A DNA stretch of 64,000 bases, from positions 558,001 to 622,000 of the forward strand of contig NZ_JAIUZM010000001.1 of assembly GCF_020171345.1 (NCBI RefSeq). Reading direction: 5' to 3'. Numbering within the stretch: the stretch's first letter is position 1; each line of letters starts with the position of its first letter. The notes beneath the pieces were generated by a model. That model was not told the origin of the DNA, did no database searches, and was given only the letters and a program-made list of their open reading frames with translations. Of the stretch, positions 36,115-45,506 are shown piece by piece. Both the position numbers and the translations under genes were made by a program. The stretch is from Microbulbifer agarilyticus. GTDB lineage: Bacteria > Pseudomonadota > Gammaproteobacteria > Pseudomonadales > Cellvibrionaceae.

Positions 36115-37242
36115 TCATGTGCGGTTTTTATTGGCACGCGCATGGTTCTGTACCGAGCGGTACAGCTGACTCAACGAACGGTCAGCCGCCCTCGACTCCG
36201 CCAGCGTTTTGCTATTGCGAGCCACTTCCCTCTCCAGCTTGCGCCAGTTGTGCAGGCGACGCGCATCCAGCTCACCGGTGTCGATCGCCCGCTGCACTGC
36301 GCAGCCCGGCTCAGATTCGTGAGCGCAATCCGCGAAGCGACACTTGTCCGACAGCGCAGTGATGTCCGCAAAGGTCGCCTCCAGCCCCTCACGGATATCC
36401 GCGAGTGCCAGCTCGCGCATACCCGGACTGTCCAGAATCAGCCCCCCATCCACGATCGGATAGAGCGCGCGATGACGGGTGGTATGGCGCCCCTTGCTGT
36501 CGTCTTCACGAATACCACCGGTTGCCGCTAGTTCGGTTCCCGCAAGGCTGTTCAACAGGGTGGACTTGCCCACCCCGGAGGAACCGAGCAAAGCCAGTGT
36601 CTCGCCACTCTGACAATACTCCCGCAGCGGCGCAACACTTGCGCTATCCAGAGCATTTATCAATTCCACAGGCAGGTCACTATGCCCCTTGAGCGCCTCG
36701 TGGAACCGATCATGGTTCTCATCCAGATCCGCCTTGGTCAGCACCAGACAGGCGCGACAACCCGCTTCCTTCACCAACGCCAGATAACGCTCCACCCGCG
36801 ACAGGTTAAAGTCCTGGTTACAGGAGGAAACGATCAGTACGTTATCCACATTGGCCGCGATCAGCTGAACCTGCTTGGCACCCGGTGCCATGCGCTTGAA
36901 CAGACTACTGCGCTCCAGCCGGCGTACAGGCTTGCGGCTGTCGCGTGCCAGCAGCAGCCAGTCGCCAACCGTGGGACGCTCTGCCGCATCTTCAAACAGT
37001 GCGCCGCTGACCAATACGCTCTCCTCTCCCGACTCGCCGGATACTTCGATCTGGCTGCGATGTACCGCCATCACCTTCACCGGCTGGCAGTTGTTCAGTT
37101 CGTCGAGACTCAGCTGCTGCTGAAAAAAGGGCTTCCAACCCAGCTGCTGGAGTGGGGATACGCTAGTTGCAGGTATTTTTGCGCCCGCTGCAGAGGCGCC
37201 ACGCCGAAATGTTGGGCGACGTGAAATCAGGGATTTACTCAA
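36115..37242 (-). CDS. rsgA: Ribosome small-subunit-dependent GTPase A
   Basis: The 375-residue protein is a circularly permuted GTPase that helps 30S maturation. An N-terminal OB-fold (VKVMAVHRSQIEVSGE) is followed by permuted G motifs: LTKAD (G4) before the P-loop LLGSSGVGKSTLLN (G1), then switch sequence RHTTRHRALYPI and DSPGMREL (G3). A C-terminal zinc site is seen in CRFADCAHESEPGCAV. Length is normal. It is convergent with the DUF885 gene. Confidence 0.95.
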   Translation of the reverse strand: MSKSLISRRPTFRRGASAAGAKIPATSVSPLQQLGWKPFFQQQLSLDELNNCQPVKVMAVHRSQIEVSGESGEESVLVSGALFEDAAERPTVGDWLLLARDSRKPVRRLERSSLFKRMAPGAKQVQLIAANVDNVLIVSSCNQDFNLSRVERYLALVKEAGCRACLVLTKADLDENHDRFHEALKGHSDLPVELINALDSASVAPLREYCQSGETLALLGSSGVGKSTLLNSLAGTELAATGGIREDDSKGRHTTRHRALYPIVDGGLILDSPGMRELALADIREGLEATFADITALSDKCRFADCAHESEPGCAVQRAIDTGELDARRLHNWRKLEREVARNSKTLAESRAADRSLSQLYRSVQNHARANKNRT

Positions 37243-37881
37243 TGTCCTAAACCCTCAGTGGTGCCCGCCACATCACTCTTTCTCACTCAGGAAGAGGCTG
37301 CGGGCACGTATGATTTGGCCGCAGAACACAATGTCTGGGCACGATCAGGTGGGGTTTCGATGGAATAAACGAAACCCGACAATAGGAACTTGCCGGGCAG
37401 AGGGACTGGAAACGGAAATATCAGTCGCAGCTGGTCCGGCGGAAATTGGATACACTCATGAACCATTCCCTGCTGGTGAAATTTCGTACAACTTAACAGG
37501 CCTAGGAAGTAACTGCAACAGCCGCGGACCAATGGGCCTTGCTTACACGCCAAAAGCGTAATGCCGGCGCCAGAAATATTTTCCCACCCACAGAACGAAC
37601 AAAAGCCGGCAAAAGCCGGCTTTCTATATCGTAGCGCTGACGGTACATCACCTTTCTCGACCTTCAGCGATCAGATAAGTACGAGTATAGACACCTTTGA
37701 CGATTCCGCAGTCCTTAGGTGCATCGCTTGCTCTTCCTGAGCTTTGCGCGGGATCAGTGTCTTGCTCGCCTATAGATTGGCGTTTTCCCGTTTCCTTTAC
37801 ATAACGCTTTTATGAAAGGTTTGTGACAACGAAAACTACTCGCAGTCACCTGCTTCCACCTGGCAAAGTCCGCGCGAGCGA
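37243..37881. other. 640-bp intergenic region with a GGA-rich stretch and one terminator
   Basis: No convincing protein is present; an 83-codon plus-strand frame at 37310-37561 has no ribosome binding site. The plus strand at 37287-37535 has about ten GGA triplets. One lies in the loop of a hairpin (GGGTTTCG...CGAAACCC), and a TATGAT box lies at 37308. This is suggestive but weak evidence of a small RNA. Beyond 37623 I see nothing. Confidence 0.3.
37602..37623. terminator. Intrinsic terminator (AAAGCCGGC-AAAA-GCCGGCTTT)
   Basis: A 9-bp perfect stem with a tetraloop. On the minus strand TTTTG follows the GC stem, so it could end the ribA transcript 260 bp after its stop. On the plus strand it could end a transcript from the GGA-rich region. 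Confidence 0.75.
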
Positions 37882-38490
37882 TCACTTATCAGGGTTTTCA
37901 TCGCCGTCAAACAAGTGCCCCAGCTTGCCCTTTTTAGTGGAAAGGTAATTGACGTTGTGCGGGTTACGCCCGGACTGGTGTGGAAGCCGCTCGGCCACAT
38001 CTACGCCGAGATCCCGCAGCGCTTTTACTTTGCGTGGATTGTTTGTCATCAGGCGTATCGACTTGATGCCCAGGTGATCAATCATCGGCTTCAGGATCGA
38101 GTAATCCCGCATATCCGCACCGAAGCCGAGCTGCTCATTCGCCTCAACGGTGTCGGCGCCCGCGTCCTGCAGATGGTAGGCACGAATCTTATTCAACAAA
38201 CCAATGCCGCGACCTTCCTGACGCAGGTAAAACACCGCACCACGGCCCTCGGTGGCAATACGATGCAATGCATATTGCAACTGGGCACCGCAGTCGCAGC
38301 GCAGGGAAAACAGCGCATCGCCGGTCAGGCACTCGGAGTGAATACGAGCCAGCACCGGCGCATCGGTGTCGAGATCCCCCATGCTCAGGACAACGTGCTC
38401 CTTGCCGTTTTCCACTTCCTCGAAACCGTGCATCTCAAACATGCCCCAAGAAGTTGGCAGTTTGGAAGATTCCACATAGCGAATGGTCAA
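37882..38490 (-). CDS. ribA: GTP cyclohydrolase II
   Basis: The enzyme opens GTP to the diaminopyrimidine precursor in the first step of riboflavin synthesis. The zinc cysteines are present in [20 protein letters not shown], followed by [17 protein letters not shown] and [13 protein letters not shown] at 38490 preceded by GAGGT gives 202 residues, close to the usual length ([13 protein letters not shown]). The ATG at 38553 would add 21 residues, including a cysteine-rich MDCYCC stretch, and overlap the upstream gene by 32 bp. This complete enzyme compensates for the degenerate half of ribB 3.4 kb away. Confidence 0.9.
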   Translation of the reverse strand: MTIRYVESSKLPTSWGMFEMHGFEEVENGKEHVVLSMGDLDTDAPVLARIHSECLTGDALFSLRCDCGAQLQYALHRIATEGRGAVFYLRQEGRGIGLLNKIRAYHLQDAGADTVEANEQLGFGADMRDYSILKPMIDHLGIKSIRLMTNNPRKVKALRDLGVDVAERLPHQSGRNPHNVNYLSTKKGKLGHLFDGDENPDK

Positions 38491-38521
38491 GCTGATACCT
38501 CGCGATCCATCAAAATCGTCA

Positions 38522-39169
38522 TCAATTGCGCGCGCGCAGCAGTAACAGTCCATCCTGCTGCTGCATATCCACGCGACTCAAAAAACTGTTGCCCAGCAGT
38601 GTCACACTGGGAAAATCGCTACCCAGTACGGTAGCCTCTACGTTGTGCACAGTGATGCCACCGATGGTGACGCTCGCCAGTTGCAGCCTGTACGCTTTTT
38701 CCACGCCGCTGGCGGTAGAAACCGTCATGGGCCTCGCCCGCGACAGGTCCAGCCCCAGGCTTTTTGCCGTGGGGTAATTAAACGCGATGCTGGTGGCACC
38801 GGTGTCCACCATCACATTCACACGGCGCCCATTAATCCACGCCGTGGTGCTGTAATGGCCGCGGCTGTCCGGATTCAGACGCACTTCGGCGCGCTGGGCC
38901 TTGGCATAGTTTGCCGCCACCGGCGCCGCCAGGGTCAGTTTCTGTTCCCGCCCATCAATACGCACCAGCGCATGCTCACTGGTCACCGACACCAGGGTCA
39001 CGCCCTCTGGCGAGGTTTTGCCGGACTTCAGCAGGCGCTGCTTGCCGTTCACCTCAAACATGGCGCTGGTGCCGAAAATGGCCTGCAAACGCACTTCCTG
39101 TGCACTGACAATGACTGGCACCAGCAGCGTGACAGCGAGTATGAATAGACCGCGCAGCGTCATGGGCAT
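38522..39169 (-). CDS. Exported retropepsin-like aspartic protease
   Basis: This 215-residue protein has an N-terminal signal or anchor ([19 protein letters not shown]). A single clan AA protease domain at about 100-210 has the catalytic [12 protein letters not shown] motif; the flap and hydrophobic Leu-Gly pattern ([12 protein letters not shown]) follow. Such TIGR02281-type proteins are single-domain and should work as dimers. The physiological substrate is unknown. It lies between pgpA and ribA on the same strand (6 bp after pgpA). Confidence 0.85.
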   Translation of the reverse strand: MPMTLRGLFILAVTLLVPVIVSAQEVRLQAIFGTSAMFEVNGKQRLLKSGKTSPEGVTLVSVTSEHALVRIDGREQKLTLAAPVAANYAKAQRAEVRLNPDSRGHYSTTAWINGRRVNVMVDTGATSIAFNYPTAKSLGLDLSRARPMTVSTASGVEKAYRLQLASVTIGGITVHNVEATVLGSDFPSVTLLGNSFLSRVDMQQQDGLLLLRARN

Positions 39170-39175
39170 CCCGCC

Positions 39176-39700
39176 TCAGAGTGTGTGAATCAAATAAGCC
39201 GTGCCCTGCAACACCAGCGCGGCGTAAATTCCTGCCAGTATATCGTCCAGCATGATCCCCAGACCACCATGCACACGGCGGTCAGCCCAGCCGATGGGCG
39301 GGGGTTTGGTGATATCGAAAATTCTAAACAGGACAAATCCGTACAGGGCCCACAGCCAGCCCGCCGGGGCCATAAACATAGTGAGCCAGTAGCCGACAAA
39401 TTCGTCCCACACGATGCCGCCGTGGTCGTGCACACCGAGCTTCTTGGACGCGGCGCCACACAGGTAGCAACCCACGACAAAGGTGATAACAAGTACCGCC
39501 AGGTAGGCCAGCGGCGACAGAAACTGCAGTCCATACCAGAGTGGAACCGCCGCGAGGGTACCGAAAGTCCCCGGTGCCTTTTTGGCAAGGCCGGAACCAA
39601 ACCCAAACGCGAGAAACAGCACCGGGCTGCGCAGAAGTTCGGCCATGGTGGGCGTGGGCTTCGGTGTAGGGGGCGGTGTTGCCGTCGAATTGGTGCTCAT
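39176..39700 (-). CDS. pgpA: Phosphatidylglycerophosphatase A
   Basis: The enzyme dephosphorylates phosphatidylglycerol phosphate in the inner membrane. Of 174 residues, the first 20 are proline/threonine-rich, followed by the PgpA signature GFGSGLAKKAPGTFGTLAA and VWDEFVGYWLTMF, with DITKPPPIGWADRRVHGGLGIMLDD near the end. About four helices are predicted. The ATG at 39700 is preferred over a GTG at 39718 because GTGGAG lies upstream of it. It follows thiL closely, the usual gammaproteobacterial order. Confidence 0.93.
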   Translation of the reverse strand: MSTNSTATPPPTPKPTPTMAELLRSPVLFLAFGFGSGLAKKAPGTFGTLAAVPLWYGLQFLSPLAYLAVLVITFVVGCYLCGAASKKLGVHDHGGIVWDEFVGYWLTMFMAPAGWLWALYGFVLFRIFDITKPPPIGWADRRVHGGLGIMLDDILAGIYAALVLQGTAYLIHTL

Positions 39701-39721
39701 AATGTTGTTATTCTCCACCGC

Positions 39722-40714
39722 TTAAAAGTGTTGGAAACTGGTGCCGCTGGGCTGCCAGCCCACGCCATGCAATCGACAGCGCACCCCGCTTTCCGCAGTC
39801 ATGCGACCGATGGCCGTAATCGGCAGCTGCAGTGCCCCCAATGCACTTAAATGCTGCTCGGGGATCGTAAAGCAGAGCTGGTAGTCGTCTCCGCCGGTGA
39901 GCGCGGTTTCCAGGGCGCGCTCGCCTTTTACACTCTGCGCCAGTGGCGCTATCGGCAAACGCTCCAGATCCAGCTCGGCACCGAGACCACTGGCCTCACA
40001 GATATGCCCGAGATCCCCCAGCAGGCCGTCCGAAATATCCAGTGCGGCACTGGCGTATTCGCCAATGGCTCGGGCCACCGCGAATTGCGGCTCCGGGAAA
40101 TAATAGGCCGCCTCGCTTTGCTGTTGCTGTTGCTGTTGCTGCGCGAGACTGCCGTCGATTTCGCCCAGCACAATGGGCAATGCGGCTGCGCCGGCACCCA
40201 GCGTATTGGACACAAAAATGCGATCGCCAGCACTCGCGCCATCGCGCCGCAGTGGCGCGTCACAGGCACCAGTGACCTGAATGGTGATCGACAACGGCCC
40301 CTTGGTTGTGTCACCACCGATCAGCGTTATTCCATACGCGTGCGCCGTCGCCGCAAGTCCGCGTGCGAACGGCTCTAACCAATCGGGGCTACTCTCAGGC
40401 AACGTCAGCGCAAGCGTAAACCACAGAGGTTCCGCGTTCATCGCGGCGAGATCCGAAAGATTGACGCGCAGCGCGCGGCTGCCGATACGGAAGGGATCAG
40501 CGCTTGCAGGAAAATGCACATCCGCCACCAGGGTATCCACACTGGTGGCGAGAATTTTACCGGTGGGGGGATTCAGCAGCGCGCAGTCGTCGCCAATACC
40601 CAACACCACGCTCTGGTTTGCATAACCCTGAGCGCCAGAATTGGGCTGGCCCTCGGTTTGAAAGCGGGAGGAAAAGTACTCCCGAATCAGTTCAAATTCA
40701 CCGGGGCCGGGCAT
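39722..40714 (-). CDS. thiL: Thiamine-monophosphate kinase with a polyglutamine insert
   Basis: ThiL phosphorylates thiamine monophosphate to thiamine diphosphate. The 330 residues include GEFELIREYF, GDDCALL, TSVDTLVADVHF, GDTTKGPLSITI, SNTLGAGAAAL and ALDISDGLLGDLGHI, all typical of the AIRS-fold kinase. A run of eight glutamines (encoded 40141-40118 by four CAGCAA hexamers) interrupts the linker around residue 195, which is not a family feature. The start could be the ATG at 40714 or a TTG at 40720. Confidence 0.93.
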   Translation of the reverse strand: MPGPGEFELIREYFSSRFQTEGQPNSGAQGYANQSVVLGIGDDCALLNPPTGKILATSVDTLVADVHFPASADPFRIGSRALRVNLSDLAAMNAEPLWFTLALTLPESSPDWLEPFARGLAATAHAYGITLIGGDTTKGPLSITIQVTGACDAPLRRDGASAGDRIFVSNTLGAGAAALPIVLGEIDGSLAQQQQQQQQSEAAYYFPEPQFAVARAIGEYASAALDISDGLLGDLGHICEASGLGAELDLERLPIAPLAQSVKGERALETALTGGDDYQLCFTIPEQHLSALGALQLPITAIGRMTAESGVRCRLHGVGWQPSGTSFQHF

Positions 40715-40721
40715 GCGCAAT

Positions 40722-41162
40722 TTAGCCCTTATCGGCCTTTACTTCGACACTGCGCTCTTTCGCTGCAACCTTGTCGAGAATACCGTTAATAAACTTGAAA
40801 GCATCGGTGGGGCCAAACTTTTTCGCCAGGGCAACGGCTTCGTTGATCACGACCTTGTAGGGCACGTCGATACGGTTCTTCAGCTCGAAGGTGGACATGC
40901 GCAGCAGCGCGCGAGACACCGGGTCGAGCTCTTCGACGTCGCGGTCCAGGTATTCGGTATAAATACCTTCGATCTCGTCGAGGTTTTTCGCCACGCCATG
41001 CAGCAACTCGTGAAAGTACGGCACGTCGGTTTTGCTCATATCGTTGTCGGTACGAAACTCGGCTTCGATAGTATTCAAGTTGGAGCCAGCCATTTGCCAC
41101 TGATACAGGGCCTGCATGGCGTAGTGGCGAGCCTTGCGGCGGGCAGATGCGGTTACGGTCAT
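40722..41162 (-). CDS. nusB: Transcription antitermination factor NusB
   Basis: This 146-residue all-helical protein binds boxA RNA with NusE during rRNA antitermination. Family pattern: [18 protein letters not shown] at the N-terminus, then [32 protein letters not shown]. It sits between ribH (16 bp) and thiL, the conserved gammaproteobacterial order. Confidence 0.95.
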   Translation of the reverse strand: MTVTASARRKARHYAMQALYQWQMAGSNLNTIEAEFRTDNDMSKTDVPYFHELLHGVAKNLDEIEGIYTEYLDRDVEELDPVSRALLRMSTFELKNRIDVPYKVVINEAVALAKKFGPTDAFKFINGILDKVAAKERSVEVKADKG

Positions 41163-41178
41163 TTCAATTCAGTCCGGT

Positions 41179-41649
41179 TTAGATTTTGCCCAGCAGGGAA
41201 ACCATTTCGAGGGCGGTTTCCGCGGCTTCACAGCCTTTGTTGCCGGCTTTGGTGCCGGAGCGCTCGATGGCCTGCTCGATGGAGTCTACGGTGAGAACAC
41301 CGAAGGTCACAGGGATGCCGGTGTCCATGGATACCTGGGCAAGGCCTTTGGTACATTCGCCAGCTACGTATTCGAAGTGCGGGGTACCGCCGCGGATCAC
41401 CGCACCCAGTGCAATAACTGCGTCAAACTTTTTGCTCTGGGCAATTTTTTGCGCGGCCAGCGGGAATTCGAAAGCACCCGGGGCGTAGTAAATGGTGATG
41501 TCTTCTTCCTTGATGCCTTTGCGGCGCAGGGTGTCCAGCGCGCCGTCTTTCAGGCTTTCTACAACGAAGCTGTTCCAGCGGCTCACCAGCAGCGCGTACT
41601 TACCGGTGCTGCCTACGAAATCCCCTTCGATAACTTTGATCTTGCTCAT
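41179..41649 (-). CDS. ribH: 6,7-dimethyl-8-ribityllumazine synthase
   Basis: The 156-residue subunit condenses the RibB and RibD products to lumazine, usually as an icosahedral or decameric assembly. Motifs seen are [43 protein letters not shown] and [13 protein letters not shown] use the ATG at 41649 ([11 protein letters not shown]), preceded by AAAGAGA, rather than the longer frame. It is separated from ribB by a palindromic element. Confidence 0.95.
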   Translation of the reverse strand: MSKIKVIEGDFVGSTGKYALLVSRWNSFVVESLKDGALDTLRRKGIKEEDITIYYAPGAFEFPLAAQKIAQSKKFDAVIALGAVIRGGTPHFEYVAGECTKGLAQVSMDTGIPVTFGVLTVDSIEQAIERSGTKAGNKGCEAAETALEMVSLLGKI

Positions 41650-41714
41650 GGTCTCTTTCCGTTTCTGTTTTCCACTTTGAGCCCTTGGTATCTCTTTGGC
41701 CCTAGAGCAGTGGC

Positions 41715-41838
41715 GGCGGAGCACCGGGTATAAGTTTTCAGGACCGAGCTGGGCGCCCCCTGTGAATCCATCCCAGGGCGCTGCGGCGCAAACTTCCTGT
41801 TTGCGACGCTCCTGAAAACTTATACCCGGCCCTCCGCC
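41715..41838. repeat. Nested palindromic element B between ribB and ribH
   Basis: A 29-bp left arm (41715-41743) pairs with a right arm (41810-41838) with two mismatches, at the same relative positions as in element A1. The arms share CCGGGTAT and GTTTTCA blocks with A1. The 66-bp core contains CTGTGAATCCATCCC and the GCAAAC-TTCCT-GTTTGC hairpin of A2. It sits in the middle of the riboflavin operon. Confidence 0.85.
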
Positions 41839-41877
41839 TTCGATTCAAAAATACGGGGTCTTAAACCCCATGTTTTC

Positions 41878-42993
41878 CTAAATTTCTTCCGCGTTCAGAT
41901 ATTCTTCAACTTCCAGATCGAAACCGGAAATTGCGCTGAACTTGAACGGCGCACTCATCAAACGCATTTTGCGCACTTTCAGATCACGCAAAATTTGTGA
42001 GCCGGTACCTACCTGCTTGTACACCAGATCCTGGCTCGGGCGCTGTTGCTTGCCGCTGATCAACCAGTCGATACTCTCTTCAATTTCATCGGTGGTTTCG
42101 TTGTGGCAAATCACTACCACAACACCCTTGCCCTCTTCCTTGACCTTTTTCAGCGCACTGCGGAAGGTCCAGGGTTCGTACTTTTCGTCACCGCGGCGCA
42201 GGCTGAATACGTCGCGCAGGGTGCTGGCCACGTGTACGCGTACCAGCGTCGGTTCTTCCGGATTGAACTCGCCAAGGCTGAAAGCGAAGTGGCGTTCGCG
42301 GCGCGCTTTGTCGAGGTAAGTGCGCAGTTTGAATTCTCCAAACTCGGTATGCACACGGCGCTCGTTTACGCACTCAACGGTTTTTTCATTGAGGGCGCGG
42401 TAGTTAATCAGGTCGGCGATGGTGCCGATTTTGAGGTTGTGCTGCTTGGCGAACTTTTCCAGGTCCGGGCGACGGGCCATGGTGCCGTCTTCGTTCATGA
42501 TCTCGACGATGGCGGCGGCGGGCTCGAAACCCGCCAGGCGAGCCAGGTCACAACCGGCTTCGGTGTGGCCGGCGCGACTCAGTACACCACCGGGCTGGGC
42601 CTTGATCGGGAAGATGTGGCCGGGCTGCACGATATCGGACGGCTTGGCGTTGCGGGCAACGGCAGCGCGGATGGTGCGGGCACGGTCGGCGGCGGAGATA
42701 CCGGTGGTAACGCCTTCGGCAGCTTCGATAGAGACGGTGAAGTTGGTGCTGAACTGGGCGCCATTGTCACGGGACATCAGCGGCAGGTCGAGCTGTTCAC
42801 AGCGGTCGCCGGTCAGGGTCAGGCAGATCAGGCCGCGGGCGTGGGTAGCCATAAAGTTGATGTCTTCCGGGCGCACCTGTTCGGCGGCGATGACGAGGTC
42901 ACCCTCGTTCTCGCGATCTTCGTCGTCCATCAGGATAACCATTTTGCCCTGACGGATATCGTCGATCAGTTCTTCAACGCTATTCAGTTCCAT
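41878..42993 (-). CDS. ribB: 3,4-dihydroxy-2-butanone-4-phosphate synthase fused to a degenerate GTP cyclohydrolase II domain
   Basis: The 371 residues start at the ATG at 42993 (MELNSVEELIDDIRQGK). The N-terminal 200 residues are a full RibB: MDDEDRENEGDLVIAAE, THARGLICL, RAGHTEAGCDLARLAG. The C-terminal part has the RibA fold pattern but its zinc and catalytic cysteines are missing: where ribA has HSECLTGD...RCDCG, this has HVASTLRDVFSLRRGDE. It should therefore make only the four-carbon riboflavin precursor, and the nearby ribA supplies the other branch. Confidence 0.92.
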   Translation of the reverse strand: MELNSVEELIDDIRQGKMVILMDDEDRENEGDLVIAAEQVRPEDINFMATHARGLICLTLTGDRCEQLDLPLMSRDNGAQFSTNFTVSIEAAEGVTTGISAADRARTIRAAVARNAKPSDIVQPGHIFPIKAQPGGVLSRAGHTEAGCDLARLAGFEPAAAIVEIMNEDGTMARRPDLEKFAKQHNLKIGTIADLINYRALNEKTVECVNERRVHTEFGEFKLRTYLDKARRERHFAFSLGEFNPEEPTLVRVHVASTLRDVFSLRRGDEKYEPWTFRSALKKVKEEGKGVVVVICHNETTDEIEESIDWLISGKQQRPSQDLVYKQVGTGSQILRDLKVRKMRLMSAPFKFSAISGFDLEVEEYLNAEEI

Positions 42994-43051
42994 AACTCTC
43001 TCAATATTGTCGTCGGTGCCTTTGGGACCCGTACATTTATGTCTTTTCGCT

Positions 43052-43714
43052 TTAGGCCTTGTAAAAGCCATGCTGGGCGAGGAATTCCATGGTCAGCCCA
43101 TCGCTCTTCGGCTCCGCCGCGGCATCCCCCAAGAGTAGCCGCTCCAGGTAGCGCGCAATCAGGTCGACTTCCAGGTTCACCTTGGTGCCAGCCTGATAAC
43201 CGCCAATCACCGTTTCTGCGATGGTGTGCGGCACGATGGTGAGTTCGAATTCCGCGCCATCCACTGCGTTTACGGTGAGGCTGGTGCCATCGATGGTGAT
43301 TGAGCCCTTGTGAGCAATGTATTTGGCCAGCTCTGCCGGTGCGCGCAGGCGGAACTGCTCGGCGCGGGCAGCGGGCTTGCGCCAGACAACTTCACCAATG
43401 CCATCAACGTGGCCGCTCACCATATGCCCACCGAGGCGGGTCTGCGGCGTGAGCGCCTTTTCCAGGTTCACTTTGTCACCGAGTTTCCAGCCCTGCAGGG
43501 TGGCGACGGCAAGGGTTTCTGCGGACACATCGGCCCAGTAGCCATCGCCAGGCAGGTCGACCACGGTCAGGCAGACGCCATTGGTCGCGATACTGTCGCC
43601 CAGCTTGACGTCGGACAGGTCGAGCTTGCCGGTCTTTATTCGCAGGCGCAGGTCGCCGTCCTTCGGCTGAAGGGCAACGATCTCACCTACGGCTTCAACG
43701 ATTCCAGTAAACAA
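43052..43714 (-). CDS. ribE: Riboflavin synthase alpha chain
   Basis: This 220-residue, two-lumazine-domain protein dismutates 6,7-dimethyl-8-ribityllumazine to riboflavin. It starts MFTGIVEAVGEI and repeats the barrel (LGDSIATNGVCLTV, GGHMVSGHVDGIG, then GSITIDGTSLTVNAV). It lies between ribD (43 bp) and ribB (58 bp) on the same strand. Confidence 0.95.
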   Translation of the reverse strand: MFTGIVEAVGEIVALQPKDGDLRLRIKTGKLDLSDVKLGDSIATNGVCLTVVDLPGDGYWADVSAETLAVATLQGWKLGDKVNLEKALTPQTRLGGHMVSGHVDGIGEVVWRKPAARAEQFRLRAPAELAKYIAHKGSITIDGTSLTVNAVDGAEFELTIVPHTIAETVIGGYQAGTKVNLEVDLIARYLERLLLGDAAAEPKSDGLTMEFLAQHGFYKA

Positions 43715-43757
43715 ATCAGTTACCTTTTAACTACCTGTTGCTAACCCCCACCGGCGG

Positions 43758-44891
43758 CTAGCGCTCGATATCGGTGGTCGCGGTAATGCGCCAGTCGTGG
43801 CCAACCGCCCGCATATCGGTAATGGTGATGGGCAGCATGGAGCCCATACGCTCGATTGGCAGCTCAAACAGCGGCCGGGCGCTGGAGCCAAGTATCTTGG
43901 GCGCCATGTAAACGATGATTTCATCCACATGGCCCTGGTACATAAAGGCGCCGGAAAGGGTCGCGCCACTCTCGATCAGCACCTCATTGCACTCGCGACG
44001 GGCGAGTTCCTTCAATAGTGCCCCCAGATGCACACGGCCTTCTTTATCGGCAGGCAGCACCAGTACCTCGGCACCGGCCTTTTCCAGGCGAGCACCGCGC
44101 TCAGGCTCCGCGGCATCCGTTGTGATCACCAATGTGGGGGCGCCCCCCTGCAAAATAAAGGCCTTGGCGGGAGTGCGCAGCTGGCTATCGACGATGACCC
44201 GCAACGGCTGCTTCTCTGCGGAAGCTGCGGCCAGCTCCGCCGGCAGCGCCATCTCTTCCGGGCGCACATTCATATTCGGGTTGTCGTAACGCACCGTATC
44301 CGCACCGGTGACCACCGCACAGCTGCGTGCGCGCAGCGCCTGCACATCCGCTCGCGCCGCCGGGCCGGTAACCCATTTGGACTCGCCACTGGCCATGGCG
44401 GTGCGGCCATCAATGCTCATGGCAGACTTGCTGCGCACCAGGGGCAATCCAAGGGTCATGCGTTTGATGAACCCGGGATTCAGCGCCCGGCAGGATTCTT
44501 CCAGCAATGGGCCCTCCACTTCAATGCCCGCATCGCGCAGTTTTTGTAACCCGTTGCCACTGACACTGGGGTTGGGGTCTTCCATACCGAACACCACCTT
44601 GGCCACGCCAGCGGTGATCAGGGCATCGGCGCAGGGACCGGTTTTACCAGTGTGACTGCAGGGTTCCAGGGTGACGTAGGCAATGTTGCCGCGCGCCTGC
44701 TCACCGGCATCCCGCAGGGCTTCGATTTCCGCATGGGGCTCACCGGCACGCTTGTGCCAGCCCTCACCGACAATATTGCCGTCAACATCCGCGATCACAC
44801 AGCCAACACGGGGGTTGGGCATGGTGGTGTAGAGGCCGCGCTCGGCCAACTGAACAGCGCGGGCCATCAACTCGCTGGGGCTATAGGCCAT
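43758..44891 (-). CDS. ribD: Bifunctional riboflavin deaminase/reductase
   Basis: The 377 residues comprise a zinc deaminase domain (HAEIEALRDAG, then LEPCSHTGKTGPC) and a C-terminal reductase domain (RSKSAMSIDGRTAMASGESKWVTG, VLIESGATLSGAF). It performs the second and third steps of the GTP branch. Its start overlaps the nrdR stop by one base, so the two are coupled. Confidence 0.95.
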   Translation of the reverse strand: MAYSPSELMARAVQLAERGLYTTMPNPRVGCVIADVDGNIVGEGWHKRAGEPHAEIEALRDAGEQARGNIAYVTLEPCSHTGKTGPCADALITAGVAKVVFGMEDPNPSVSGNGLQKLRDAGIEVEGPLLEESCRALNPGFIKRMTLGLPLVRSKSAMSIDGRTAMASGESKWVTGPAARADVQALRARSCAVVTGADTVRYDNPNMNVRPEEMALPAELAAASAEKQPLRVIVDSQLRTPAKAFILQGGAPTLVITTDAAEPERGARLEKAGAEVLVLPADKEGRVHLGALLKELARRECNEVLIESGATLSGAFMYQGHVDEIIVYMAPKILGSSARPLFELPIERMGSMLPITITDMRAVGHDWRITATTDIER

Positions 44892-45370
44892 TACTTGACC
44901 TCCCCCGGTGATTTCTCGTGGGGCGTGTTCAGGCGTTCAATCTCGTCACTGAAATCGCTGACATCCTCGAAACGGCGGTATACGGAGGCAAACCGCACGA
45001 ACGCCACCTGATCCAACTCACGCAGCTGCTCCATCACCAGCTCGCCGATATGCCGCGCGGGCAGCTCGCGCTCGCCGGTGGCCTGCAGGGAGTGCTTGAT
45101 CTGGGCGACCGCCGCTTCCACCCGCTCGGTACTCACCGGGCGCTTTTCTACCGCGCGCTGAATACCTGCACGCAGCTTATCTTCATTGAAGGGCTCGCGA
45201 TGGCCATTCTGCTTCACCACGCGGGGCAGGAGCAGTTCGGCAGTCTCAAAGGTGGTGAAGCGCTCGTGGCACTGCAGGCACTCACGACGACGGCGTACCT
45301 GGTCGCCATCGGCAACCAGGCGGGAATCTACGACTTTGGTTTCATCTGCGCTGCAGAAGGGACAGTGCAT
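44891..45370 (-). CDS. nrdR: Transcriptional repressor NrdR
   Basis: The 159-residue repressor of ribonucleotide reductase genes has an N-terminal zinc ribbon (CPFC...[12 protein letters not shown]) and an ATP-cone ([20 protein letters not shown]...). It binds ATP or dATP and NrdR boxes. It leads the riboflavin block, a common gammaproteobacterial order. No NrdR box was recognised nearby. Confidence 0.95.
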   Translation of the reverse strand: MHCPFCSADETKVVDSRLVADGDQVRRRRECLQCHERFTTFETAELLLPRVVKQNGHREPFNEDKLRAGIQRAVEKRPVSTERVEAAVAQIKHSLQATGERELPARHIGELVMEQLRELDQVAFVRFASVYRRFEDVSDFSDEIERLNTPHEKSPGEVK

Positions 45371-45506
45371 GGGGAGAGGGCCCTCGAAAAAGTGGGCCGC
45401 AGTTTAACACATAAGTGCTATTTCCCCGCTATTCGGGCCCAATGAGGGGCACGCGCAGAGCCGAGTTCTGGGCAAGGAAATCGACAGGGGTCAGAGATAG
45501 GTTCTG

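Noticed and set aside
37310-37561. 83-codon plus-strand frame upstream of rsgA
   Set aside because: There is no ribosome binding site or family resemblance; the composition is explained as well by a non-coding region.
42046-43242. 398-codon plus-strand frame over ribB and ribE
   Set aside because: Both riboflavin genes are well supported on the minus strand and would be crossed by this frame.
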